9,249 nt of DNA from Spirochaetaceae bacterium (GCA_031257135.1 JAIRPH010000180.1:1-9249), one strand, 5' to 3'; numbered from the stretch's first letter, positions 1 to 6,279 are shown. Notes: generated by a model from the letters alone, not told the origin. Numbers and translations are program-made.

Positions 1-25
1 GACTCTTTTCCTTCCTCCGGGACGA

Positions 26-41
26 GCGGACTAAAGCCCGC
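26..41. repeat. Short palindrome able to form a hairpin
   Basis: GCGGACTAAAGCCCGC folds as a stem of about 7 pairs, one of them a G-T wobble, around a 2-base loop. Dropping the innermost pair gives a more realistic 4-base loop. Flanking AGCGGA (25-30) and TCCGCT (43-48) offer an alternative 6-bp outer pairing. No T-run follows on the plus strand. On the minus strand no T-run follows either, so it is not a convincing intrinsic terminator. It could be a dispersed palindromic repeat or the end of a structure from the preceding gene. Confidence 0.35.
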
Positions 42-90
42 CTCCGCTTGGCGTATTCGTAAAGGCGGCGTATCCTAGACAGTCGTTTTT

Positions 91-318
91 AAAAGTTTTA
101 CAGGCGGCTGGAAAGTTTCCACAGGCGGCTGGAAAAGTTCTACAGGAGGCTAGAAAAGTTCTACAGGCGGCTGGAAAGTTTCCACAGGAGGCTGGGAAAG
201 TTCTACAGGAGGCTGGGAAAGTTCTACAGGAGGCTAGGAAAGTTCCACAGGCGGCTGGGAAGTTTCCACAGGCGGCTGGGAAAGTTCTACAGGAGGCTGG
301 GAAAGTTTTACAGGAGGC
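91..318. repeat. 21-bp tandem repeat (minisatellite), about 11 copies
   Basis: Eleven consecutive units start at 91, 112, 133, 154, 175, 196, 217, 238, 259, 280 and 301, all spaced exactly 21 bp, the last unit being incomplete after about 318. The plus-strand core is AAAGTTCTACAGGAGGCTGG plus one base, A in units 1-5 and G in units 6-11. Variation is confined to a few positions: TTCTAC / TTTCCAC / TTCCAC / TTTTAC, AGGAGG versus AGGCGG, and CTGG versus CTAG (units 3 and 7). There is no insertion or deletion between units. Read on the minus strand, one frame gives heptads of the type PASCRTF and another gives QPPVELS. The second is interrupted by TAG in units 3 and 7. The units have no spacers of unique sequence, so this is not a CRISPR array. 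Confidence 0.95.
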
Positions 319-458
319 GATTGGATACCCCCGAGGGAACAAGATGCGGTTGACCTATAGGGTATTCTTTTTTGCTTGGAATCCGTAAGAGAGAAACATC
401 GTATGCGGGTCCGCGAGCCTGCTGAAATGAATCCCCCCTTCCTGCGGATTCGGCGTTT

Positions 459-467
459 TGATATACT
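459..467 (+). promoter_or_regulatory. Probable extended -10 promoter of the ABC exporter operon
   Basis: TGATATACT has the TGn extension followed by a -10 hexamer TATACT (462-467), close to the sigma-70 consensus. The best -35 candidate at 17-bp spacing is TTCCTG (439-444), which is poor, but extended -10 promoters tolerate this. The predicted transcription start falls about 6-8 bases past 467, that is, on or beside the ATG at 474. The messenger would then be leaderless or nearly so. Inference from sequence only. Confidence 0.45.
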
Positions 468-473
468 TAGGTC

Positions 474-2210
474 ATGGCGCACTTAAAATGGGTCTGGGAA
501 TATATGGGGGATAAACGCCGCGCGTATATTGCGGGGCTGGTCCTAGCCGGCATAACCGCCGGCATGGTTGTCATTAATCCGATGCTCGCAAGACGGCTGA
601 TCGACGAGGTGGTAATACCCGCAAATCCCGCTCCGCTTTTCCGCCTGCTGGCGGCGATGATGAGCGTTCAGGTTTTGCGCCTCAGTCTCCGGTATCTCAT
701 GGTGATCCTGATGGAAATCAAAAGCACCGAAACCATGACCGAAATCCGCCGGAGAATGTACGATATTGTACAAGAACAGGATTACCGCTTCCTTGACAAA
801 ATACGCACCGGCAACTTGATGACTCGGATGACCAGCGACTTGGATATGCTCAGGCACTTTGTCGCGTGGATTTGCTATCAATTTGTGGACGCGGTGGTTC
901 TTTTTACCGCTACGATTACCTTCCTGATGTTCGTCAACTGGAAGCTGGCTTTGTGTCTTGCGTCGATTACGCCGTTTATCCTGTATCTAAGCCGCCGGTT
1001 TATGAGCCGCATTAGACCTCGGTTCGTCCTGCTCCGGGACAAGCTCACGAAGCTGAGTACCGCGGTTACGGAAAATATCGACGGCAACCGGGTGGTCAAG
1101 GCTTTCGCCCGGGAGGAATACGAGAAACAGCGGTTTGAGAAGCACAACGCCGATTATCGGAACGCCAGCTATGAAAACGCGCTTATCGCCGCAAAATATC
1201 AGCCTCTTTTGGAAGCCCTAAGCCAAATACTCATCGTTATTACGCTGGCGGTCGGCGGGCTGTTTTTGATTCGCGGGGAAATGACTCCGGGGGAATATCT
1301 TTCGTTTTCTTCCCTTACTTGGGCGCTTTCTCAGCCTTTCCGCATGATGGGACTGTTGTTGGCGGACTTTCAGCGTTTCAACGCGGCCGCGGCTATGATA
1401 ACCGAGATTCTGAACGCGCAGACCAGCATCGCCAATAAACCCGGAGCGATTAAACTGATCCGTCCCGCAGGCAGAGTCGAATTCAGAAATGTAGGACTAA
1501 CCTTAGAAGGCGCGGCGGTTTTAGAGCATATCAATTTCAAGATAGAACCGGGAAAAACTCTGGGTATTCTCGGGAGTACCGGCGCGGGGAAAACTGTTCT
1601 GGTAAATATGCTCCTGCGCTTCTACGAGCCGGATACCGGAGAAGTTCTGCTGGACGGCGTGAACGTCCGAGGGTATACGCTTTCGTCTCTGCGCCGGCGC
1701 ATCGGGATTGCCATGCAGGAAGTCTTTCTGTTTTCCGATACGGTATACGCCAACATTTCCTACGGACGGCCGGATTTGGATGCAGGTTCGATCAAACAGC
1801 AGGCGGTCATAGCCGACGCGGACAGCTTCGTCAGCGCAATGAGCGAAGGCTATGAAACCATCGTAGGAGAGCGGGGAGTAGGACTTTCCGGGGGTCAGCG
1901 GCAGAGAATCGCCCTAGCCCGGGCCCTTGCGGTAAAGCCTGCGGTACTTATCCTCGACGATACCACCTCCGCGGTTGACAGCGAAACTGAAGGCTATATT
2001 CAGGATCAGCTTCGCGCGCTGGATTACCCTTGTACGAAAATTATCATCGCCCAGCGTATTACTTCTTTCCGGGGAGCCGATCTCATTCTCGTCATGGATC
2101 GGGGACGCATCGTCGAGCGGGGAACTCACGAAGAACTTCTCGCGAACAAGGGATTTTATCATCGCATCTGGAAACTGCAAAATAATATTGAGGAGAAACA
2201 AGATGAGTAA
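474..2210 (+). CDS. ABC exporter half-transporter with degenerate catalytic site (subunit 1)
   Basis: A 578-residue fused membrane plus ATPase subunit, the usual length for type I (MsbA/BmrA-like) exporter halves. Hydrophobic segments at about 16-38, 54-76, 135-175 (two spans), 245-266 and 272-297 form the expected six-helix domain. The ATPase domain covers about 333-570: Walker A GSTGAGKT (367-374), Q-loop Q415, intact signature LSGGQ (471-475), Walker B LILDD (492-496), D-loop SAVD (499-502). The catalytic glutamate position is Asp (D496) and the switch-loop histidine is Gln (Q527, in IIIAQRITS). Both changes are known from the non-catalytic site of heterodimeric exporters such as TM287/288 and BmrCD, so this is the TM287-like partner of the following gene. 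The start is well fixed: an in-frame TAG lies two codons before the ATG (468-470). Only a minimal AGG precedes it, two bases away. Substrate unknown; multidrug or lipid export is usual for the family. Confidence 0.93.
   Translation: MAHLKWVWEYMGDKRRAYIAGLVLAGITAGMVVINPMLARRLIDEVVIPANPAPLFRLLAAMMSVQVLRLSLRYLMVILMEIKSTETMTEIRRRMYDIVQEQDYRFLDKIRTGNLMTRMTSDLDMLRHFVAWICYQFVDAVVLFTATITFLMFVNWKLALCLASITPFILYLSRRFMSRIRPRFVLLRDKLTKLSTAVTENIDGNRVVKAFAREEYEKQRFEKHNADYRNASYENALIAAKYQPLLEALSQILIVITLAVGGLFLIRGEMTPGEYLSFSSLTWALSQPFRMMGLLLADFQRFNAAAAMITEILNAQTSIANKPGAIKLIRPAGRVEFRNVGLTLEGAAVLEHINFKIEPGKTLGILGSTGAGKTVLVNMLLRFYEPDTGEVLLDGVNVRGYTLSSLRRRIGIAMQEVFLFSDTVYANISYGRPDLDAGSIKQQAVIADADSFVSAMSEGYETIVGERGVGLSGGQRQRIALARALAVKPAVLILDDTTSAVDSETEGYIQDQLRALDYPCTKIIIAQRITSFRGADLILVMDRGRIVERGTHEELLANKGFYHRIWKLQNNIEEKQDE
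2191..2195 (+). promoter_or_regulatory. Ribosome binding site fixing the start of ABC subunit 2
   Basis: AGGAG, preceded by another G, lies seven bases before the ATG at 2203, inside the last codons of the upstream gene. It supports a start at 2203 rather than any of the upstream in-frame codons, which would add about 76 residues overlapping the ATPase end of subunit 1 and unlike any exporter N-terminus. Confidence 0.8.
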
Positions 2211-4011
2211 AAAAAAGCCCGATCCGGCGCGACAGAACCGGGGACGCAATAAATATGACGTAGACGAATACCTCGACGAGAAAGTAAGTCTGTTCAATCT
2301 GCGGCGGTGTCTTCTCTATCTTTCGCGGGTGAAAGGAACGATGTTTTCGGCTCTGGGCTTGAGCGTTGCCGGCAGTCTTATCGGACTTTCGGGGCCCCTG
2401 TTTATTCAGCGGGCTTTGGACGAAGCTATTCCTCATAAAGACGTTTCTCTGCTCTTGACTATGGCGGCTTTTCTGGCAGGCTCTATTGTGATCAGCATCG
2501 GATTAGGCGCGATCCGCAACATCCTCGTCGCCCGGACGGGGCAGAATATCATCCATGACATCCGCTACGATTTGTTCGCTCACTTACAGCGTCTGCCCTT
2601 CGCGTTTTATGACAGCCGCCCTCACGGAAAAATTTTCGTCCGAGTCGTGCCGTATGTAAACAACGTTTCCGACGCGCTTTCAAACGGCGTTTTGAACTTC
2701 GTCATAGAGATTCTGAATATCCTGTTTATCGCGTTTTTCATGTTCAAGGTAAACCCTCAACTAGCCGCGGTTGCCGTGGCGGGTCTGCCTGTTTTGGCGT
2801 TGTTCATCTGGACTATCAAGGGACGTCAGCGGCGGGCTTGGCAGAGCGTGTCCAACAAAAACTCAAACCTGAACGCGTATATTCAGGAATCTTTCGACGG
2901 CGTGCGGGTAACGCAAGCCTTCGACCGGCAGGAACGGAACAGCGGCATCTTGGATCGGCTTGTGACGGAACGGAATACCGAGTGGATGAAGGCTCAGTAT
3001 ATTTCCAATACGATATGGTTTTCTACCGAGACTATCAGTCAGGTAGTGTTTTCCTGCGTGTATATCGCGGGAGTGTACCGGATGCATCCTATGGCGAGCT
3101 TCGGAACGCTTCTGGTGATGGGAAATTACGCGTGGCGGTTCTGGCAACCGATTATCAATCTTGCGAACATCTACAATACGTTTATTACCGCCATGAGCTA
3201 TCTGGATCGGATTTTCGATACCATCGCGGAACCGGTCGCGATTGAGGATAGTCCCAATGCCGCGGTTCTCCCGCCTATCCGGGGTCATGTGGAGTTCAGA
3301 AACGTTACCTTCGGCTACGAGCGGGGCTACACGACTTTAAAAGATATTTCCTTCATTGCCGAACCGGGAGACAGCATCGCTTTTGTCGGACCTACCGGAG
3401 CCGGCAAGACTACTATCGTCAATCTGATAAGCCGGTTTTACAACATAGAACAAGGGCAGATATTGGTTGACGGACAGGATATTATGAACGTAACGATTCA
3501 CACTCTTCGCAGTCAAATGGGGATCATGCTTCAGGACAGCTTTCTCTTTACCGGCACGATTGCGGATAACATCCGCTACGGCAAACCGGACGCCTCTGAC
3601 GCGGAAGTGCGGACTGCCGCGGAACTTATCGGCGCGAACCGGTTTATCGAAAAATTGCCCAAAGGCTACGATACGCCGGTTGCTGAACGGGGAGGAGGCG
3701 TTTCTCACGGAGAAAAACAGCTTCTCGCGTTTGCCCGCGCCTTGTTGAGCAATCCCCGGATTCTGATCCTCGACGAGGCGACAAGCAACATTGATACCAG
3801 TACGGAACAGTTAGTGCAGGAAGGCATACGGACGCTCATGCGAGGGCGCACTTCTTTTATCATCGCTCATCGGCTTTCCACGATTCGAGACTGTTCCCGA
3901 ATCATGTACGTCAGCGGCGGACGGATTATCGAGTCCGGTTCTCACCGAGAGCTGATGGCGCGACAGGGGGCGTATTATCAACTGTACAACGCCCAATACG
4001 CCCCTCACTGA
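2203..4011 (+). CDS. ABC exporter half-transporter with degenerate signature motif (subunit 2)
   Basis: A 602-residue exporter half starting MSKKKPDPARQNRGRN, with a charged N-terminal extension of about 40 residues before the first membrane helix. Hydrophobic segments lie at about 46-70, 83-105, 160-205 (two spans), 273-294 and 300-325. The ATPase domain (about 361-595) has Walker A GPTGAGKT (396-403), Q-loop Q444, Walker B LILDE with catalytic E525, and switch histidine H556 in IIAHRLST. The signature is VSHGE (500-504) where LSGGQ is expected. This mirrors subunit 1: the active ATP site would pair this Walker A/B/His with the LSGGQ of subunit 1, while the other site combines D496/Q527 of subunit 1 with VSHGE here. 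The gene overlaps subunit 1 by 8 bp (ATGAGTAA), implying translational coupling and equal dosage. It ends tail to tail with flgJ. Substrate not determinable. Confidence 0.93.
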   Translation: MSKKKPDPARQNRGRNKYDVDEYLDEKVSLFNLRRCLLYLSRVKGTMFSALGLSVAGSLIGLSGPLFIQRALDEAIPHKDVSLLLTMAAFLAGSIVISIGLGAIRNILVARTGQNIIHDIRYDLFAHLQRLPFAFYDSRPHGKIFVRVVPYVNNVSDALSNGVLNFVIEILNILFIAFFMFKVNPQLAAVAVAGLPVLALFIWTIKGRQRRAWQSVSNKNSNLNAYIQESFDGVRVTQAFDRQERNSGILDRLVTERNTEWMKAQYISNTIWFSTETISQVVFSCVYIAGVYRMHPMASFGTLLVMGNYAWRFWQPIINLANIYNTFITAMSYLDRIFDTIAEPVAIEDSPNAAVLPPIRGHVEFRNVTFGYERGYTTLKDISFIAEPGDSIAFVGPTGAGKTTIVNLISRFYNIEQGQILVDGQDIMNVTIHTLRSQMGIMLQDSFLFTGTIADNIRYGKPDASDAEVRTAAELIGANRFIEKLPKGYDTPVAERGGGVSHGEKQLLAFARALLSNPRILILDEATSNIDTSTEQLVQEGIRTLMRGRTSFIIAHRLSTIRDCSRIMYVSGGRIIESGSHRELMARQGAYYQLYNAQYAPH

Positions 4012-4424
4012 GGAAGCGCGGAACCGCTCTTTCCCCGCTGACCGGTCAGCTCAAGATAAGCCAATTCCGCAAGCCCGAAATGAGCGTTTTTGGAGTATTC
4101 TTTTGCGTATTCGTCGTAGAGCATATCTTCGTACATTTTGCCGGCAAAGCCTTCGTCAATAAAACCCGATTTCTCAACGGTGTTACGCATACCGTCGAGA
4201 AGGTTCTTGATTAAAAACGTTTCGAGGGCTTCGCATTGTTCGTAGAGCTTATCGGTTTTGTCTATCTTCGGTTTTTTGGACGCCGGCGCGGTTTCGTCCC
4301 CTGCGATCTTATCAAGGACTTGAGCGAAACTTCCGCCGGCGTCTTTAAGCGCGGCGGTTTTCCGGGAAACCGGACTCAGCCGGGCTTCGTCTTGGTACAA
4401 AGACCCTATCTTTTCTATACTCAT
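4005..4424 (-). CDS. flgJ: Flagellar rod-binding protein, FlgJ N-terminal domain only
   Basis: A 139-residue protein. Residues about 57-127 match the rod-binding domain of FlgJ (Rod-binding family): the conserved pattern LYEQCEALETFLIKNLLDGM (60-79), then YEDMLYDEYAKEYSKN (98-113) and GLAELAYLEL (117-126). In enterobacteria FlgJ is about 310 residues and carries a C-terminal peptidoglycan hydrolase that opens the wall for the rod; no such domain is present here, as is common outside gamma-proteobacteria. It probably caps or scaffolds rod polymerisation in the periplasm. It is third in the flgF-flgG-flgJ operon, 15 bp after flgG. The ATG at 4424 has only weak AAGG/GGG purine runs before it, suggesting coupling to flgG. 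The last 7 bp overlap the end of the convergent ABC gene. Confidence 0.85.
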   Translation of the reverse strand: MSIEKIGSLYQDEARLSPVSRKTAALKDAGGSFAQVLDKIAGDETAPASKKPKIDKTDKLYEQCEALETFLIKNLLDGMRNTVEKSGFIDEGFAGKMYEDMLYDEYAKEYSKNAHFGLAELAYLELTGQRGKSGSALPQ

Positions 4425-4439
4425 CCCGTGCCTGCCTTG

Positions 4440-5240
4440 CTACCGCTTCAGACCGGTGGCGATGCCGAGCATATTATCGCTGGTCTGAATGGTCTTTGAG
4501 TTAAACTCATACGCCCGTTGAGCCACGATGAGGTCTACCATTTCCCGGACTACCGATACATTGGACATCTCAAGGAACTTGTGGTAAATCTGCCCCATGC
4601 CGTCATATCCGGGGCGCGCCGCCATAGGACCGCCGGAGGCTTCGGTTACTTTGAAGAGATTCTCGCCTACCGCGGTAAGCCCTACCGGATTAGGGAACCG
4701 GTACAGTTCGATTTGAGCTACCTGAACCGGCTCGTTAGGGTCGATTTGCGGCACAATCACCGAAACCCGTCCGTCTTTGGACACGGTAATTTTTTCGGCG
4801 AGAAACCCTTCGGGCATCACCACGTCCGGCAGAAGCCAATATCCGTTAGACGTTACCATGCGCCCGTTAGAATCGATTTCGAACGCGCCGTTCCGGGTAT
4901 ACGCCCAGCTTCCGTCGTACATCTGAATCCTGAAAAAGCCTTCGCCCACGATAGCCATATCGGTGGCGTTCTCGGTGTTCTGAGGAGAGCCTTGACCGAA
5001 TTGCCGCTGAGTGTCGGCAAGTTTAATCCCATGCCCCATCTGAATCCCTACCGGAACTACGGTATCTTCCGTAGCGGGAGTTCCCGCGGTCTTTACGGTC
5101 TGATATAACAGGTCTTCAAAATCCGCCCGCATCCGTTTATACCCGGTGGTATTCACATTGGCGAGGTTATTTGAAATCGTATCAATGTTAGCCTGCTGAC
5201 CTATCATGCCGGAAGCTCCGGTCCATAAACTTCGTACCAT
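4440..5240 (-). CDS. flgG: Flagellar distal rod protein FlgG
   Basis: A 266-residue protein, close to the usual 260-265 of FlgG. The N-terminus MVRSLWTGASGMIGQQANID with ISNNLANVNTTGYKR (22-36) is the flagellar rod/hook N-terminal helix motif. The middle carries the FlgE/F/G central domain (AIVGEGFFRI 96-105, YTRNGAFEID 114-123). The C-terminus NVSVVREMVDLIVAQRAYEF...IQTSDNMLG (227-259) is the matching coiled-coil helix that packs with the N-terminal one in the rod. There is no cleavable signal peptide; these proteins leave through the flagellar type III apparatus. The ATG at 5240 follows an AGAGGTAA ribosome site. It sits between flgF (16-bp gap) and flgJ (15-bp gap), clearly one transcription unit. 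In spirochaetes the rod belongs to the periplasmic flagellum. Confidence 0.95.
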   Translation of the reverse strand: MVRSLWTGASGMIGQQANIDTISNNLANVNTTGYKRMRADFEDLLYQTVKTAGTPATEDTVVPVGIQMGHGIKLADTQRQFGQGSPQNTENATDMAIVGEGFFRIQMYDGSWAYTRNGAFEIDSNGRMVTSNGYWLLPDVVMPEGFLAEKITVSKDGRVSVIVPQIDPNEPVQVAQIELYRFPNPVGLTAVGENLFKVTEASGGPMAARPGYDGMGQIYHKFLEMSNVSVVREMVDLIVAQRAYEFNSKTIQTSDNMLGIATGLKR

Positions 5241-5256
5241 TCGTTACCTCTGTATC

Positions 5257-6108
5257 TTAGTTAAGCCGCACTACTTGATTTATTAACGTTCCCAGCATCG
5301 TATCTTCGGTTTGAATCGCTTTTTGGTTAGCCTCATACGCGCGGTTTACCTCGATCATCTGCACCATTTCAAGCACCGGGTCTACGTTGGAAGATTCAGT
5401 AAAGCCCTGAACCACTCGGGGGCGGCTGTCCGCTTCTATAATCTGAGCTTCCCCGGAAACGTCGGTGGAACGGTACAGGCTGGAGCCTTGCTTTTCAAGA
5501 TACCGGGGAATATCGAAATCCACCAGTTTCAGCGTGTCCAGGAGCGTCGTTTCTTCCCAAGTATTGCCTTCTCTGGAAACCATGGTCGCCGGGTTTTCGG
5601 TATACGCGGCGTTCACCCAGACTCGGCCGGTTTTATCGACCTGAAAGTTGTTCGCCTGCACCTTGATGGGACCGTTTTCGCCTAACAGCGGATAGCCTTC
5701 TTTGGTCTCGAGACAGCCTTCTTTCCCCAGCTGAAAGGAACCGTTCCGGGTATACCGCTCGCCCCAGGGGGTTTGGACGGTAAAAAAGCCGGTTCCGTCC
5801 AGCGCGAGGTCGAAATCGCTCTGGGTTTCTTTCATCGCTCCCTGTTCAAAGCTGGTATAGAGTTCATTGAGTTCCACGCCGGTACCTATTTTTCCCATAA
5901 TCGGCGCAACGTCGGCGGTTCCGAAAGGGTTTTTCAACACTCCGTCGTCTCCCATTCGGCGCAGAAGCATTTCGGGAAAGGTTTTAAAAGACGTAATATC
6001 TTTTTTATATCCGTCTACATCTACGTTTGCAAGGTTATTGGCTATCGCATCCAGCCGCCACTGTTGGGCTCGCATCCCGCTGGCGCCGGTATACCATCCT
6101 CTAATCAA
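5257..6108 (-). CDS. flgF: Flagellar proximal rod protein FlgF (FlgF/FlgG-like)
   Basis: A 283-residue basal-body rod protein, somewhat longer than the ~250 of enterobacterial FlgF. It begins MIRGWYTGASGMRAQQ and has IANNLANVDVDGYKKD (22-37), the central-domain signature DLALDGTGFFTVQ (100-112), YTRNGSFQL (119-127), and the C-terminal rod motif SSNVDPVLEMVQMIEVNRAYEANQ (239-262). It is a paralogue of the FlgG that follows, and the first gene of the operon supports FlgF over a second FlgG; some annotations would call it a FlgG homologue. The start must be the TTG at 6108-6106: the codon immediately before it in frame is TAA, and a GGGAGG ribosome site lies six bases upstream. The next in-frame ATG (Met12) would cut the conserved helix. 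A sigma-28-like promoter lies about 27-53 bases upstream. Confidence 0.92.
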   Translation of the reverse strand: MIRGWYTGASGMRAQQWRLDAIANNLANVDVDGYKKDITSFKTFPEMLLRRMGDDGVLKNPFGTADVAPIMGKIGTGVELNELYTSFEQGAMKETQSDFDLALDGTGFFTVQTPWGERYTRNGSFQLGKEGCLETKEGYPLLGENGPIKVQANNFQVDKTGRVWVNAAYTENPATMVSREGNTWEETTLLDTLKLVDFDIPRYLEKQGSSLYRSTDVSGEAQIIEADSRPRVVQGFTESSNVDPVLEMVQMIEVNRAYEANQKAIQTEDTMLGTLINQVVRLN

Positions 6109-6114
6109 TTAGAG

Positions 6115-6120
6115 CCTCCC
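6115..6120 (-). promoter_or_regulatory. Ribosome binding site for the TTG start of flgF
   Basis: GGGAGG on the minus strand, six bases before TTG (6108-6106). With the in-frame TAA directly before the TTG it fixes the start. The site adjoins a 7-bp inverted repeat (CTCTAAT 6099-6105 / ATTAGAG 6108-6114) that covers the start codon. Confidence 0.8.
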
Positions 6121-6134
6121 ATATTATGCTAAAA

Positions 6135-6161
6135 ATATCGGCATATATGCGTATCCCTTTA
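6135..6161 (-). promoter_or_regulatory. Sigma-28 (FliA) type promoter of the flgFGJ operon
   Basis: On the minus strand TAAA (6161-6158), 15 bases, then GCCGATAT (6142-6135). The flagellar sigma-28 consensus known from enterobacteria and other motile bacteria is TAAA-N15-GCCGATAA, so both boxes and the spacing match with a single mismatch at the last base. Transcription would start at about 6127-6129, giving a leader of about 20 bases holding the GGGAGG ribosome site. The position directly in front of a rod operon makes a chance match unlikely. No experimental proof. Confidence 0.75.
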
Positions 6162-6171
6162 ATGAGGCGCG

Positions 6172-6189
6172 CCGCTTCGCGGATTTTTT
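6172..6189 (+). terminator. Weak hairpin with T-run in the flgF-argB gap
   Basis: CCGC-TTC-GCGG followed by A and six T on the plus strand. The stem is only four GC pairs, so efficiency is doubtful. It could stop plus-strand antisense transcripts leaving the flagellar region, or attenuate any transcript that starts upstream of the main argB promoter. Confidence 0.25.
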
Positions 6190-6231
6190 CTTATAAAATC
6201 CGGCATCAGGATATGAACGGCTGAACGTCCC

Positions 6232-6273
6232 TTGTATAAACATTGCATAAATAATCGTAATATTGTATAAATA
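6232..6273 (+). repeat. Three AT-rich direct repeats over the argB promoter (possible operator)
   Basis: TTGTATAAACA (6232-6242), TTGCATAAATA (6243-6253) and TTGTATAAATA (6263-6273) share TTGYATAAAYA. Starts are 11 and 20 bases apart, close to one and two helical turns. The second contains the -35 and the third the -10. A regulator binding here would compete with RNA polymerase. The resemblance to ArgR operators (AT-rich, TGNATAAA-like half sites) is suggestive only, and AT-rich promoter sequence could produce similar words by chance. Confidence 0.4.
6243..6271 (+). promoter_or_regulatory. Sigma-70 type promoter of argB-argD
   Basis: TTGCAT (6243-6248), a 17-base spacer, and TATAAA (6266-6271) fit the housekeeping promoter pattern. 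The expected start is near 6278, while the argB ATG is at 6280, so the transcript would be almost leaderless. A second TATAAA at 6235-6240 could serve an alternative promoter with a leader of about 33 bases, but its -35 (TATGAA, 6212-6217) is poor. Confidence 0.6.
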
Positions 6274-6279
6274 TAGGTA

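Larger units (their letters stand above)
1..473. other. Non-coding stretch with tandem repeat, upstream of ABC exporter operon
   Basis: No gene is supported here. The stretch holds a short palindrome (26-41), the 21-bp tandem repeat (91-318), a further 150 bp with no clear content, and a probable promoter (459-467) against the first ABC gene. Minus-strand reading frames do run through the repeat, one of about 100 codons at 342-31. That frame opens with TTG, has no convincing ribosome binding site, and consists almost wholly of the repeat translated as Cys/Phe/Pro/Ala-rich heptads. I treat it as a by-product of the repeat period being a multiple of three. The first ~60 bases could be the tail of a gene lying to the left, but no frame is recognisable. 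Confidence 0.6.

Noticed and set aside
91..318. CRISPR-like array
   Set aside because: Units abut directly with no unique spacers and no cas genes are near; it is a simple tandem repeat.
31..342. Minus-strand frame encoding a Cys/Phe-rich heptad protein of about 103 residues
   Set aside because: Opens with TTG, no ribosome site, and consists of the 21-bp repeat read in frame; unit differences nearly all change residues in this frame, and a frame offset by one base is also largely open. An open frame is expected from a repeat period divisible by three.
350..378. TTGACC at 350-355 as a -35 box for the ABC operon
   Set aside because: At 17 bp downstream the hexamer is TGCTTG, not a -10. The TGATATACT element at 459-467 is a better candidate.
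1975..2202. Upstream extension of ABC subunit 2
   Set aside because: It would overlap the ATPase end of subunit 1 by over 230 bp and adds a sequence unlike exporter N-termini; the ATG at 2203 has a good AGGAG site.
2838..3288. Open frames of 135-141 codons on both strands within ABC subunit 2
   Set aside because: They overlap a well-supported gene, have compositionally odd Arg/His-rich translations and no family resemblance; they are shadows of the real frame.
4012..4036. Possible terminator hairpin after ABC subunit 2
   Set aside because: GCGGAACCGC has only a 2-base loop, and alternative pairings give about four pairs; the following CTCTTT is not a real T-run.
4037..4050. Perfect 14-bp palindrome GCTGACCGGTCAGC as a terminator or operator
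   Set aside because: It has no loop and no T-run and lies inside flgJ coding sequence; most likely chance, though it is near the convergent gene ends.
4518..6132. Plus-strand open frames within flgG and flgF
   Set aside because: Antisense to clear flagellar rod genes, with no ribosome sites and no recognisable domains.
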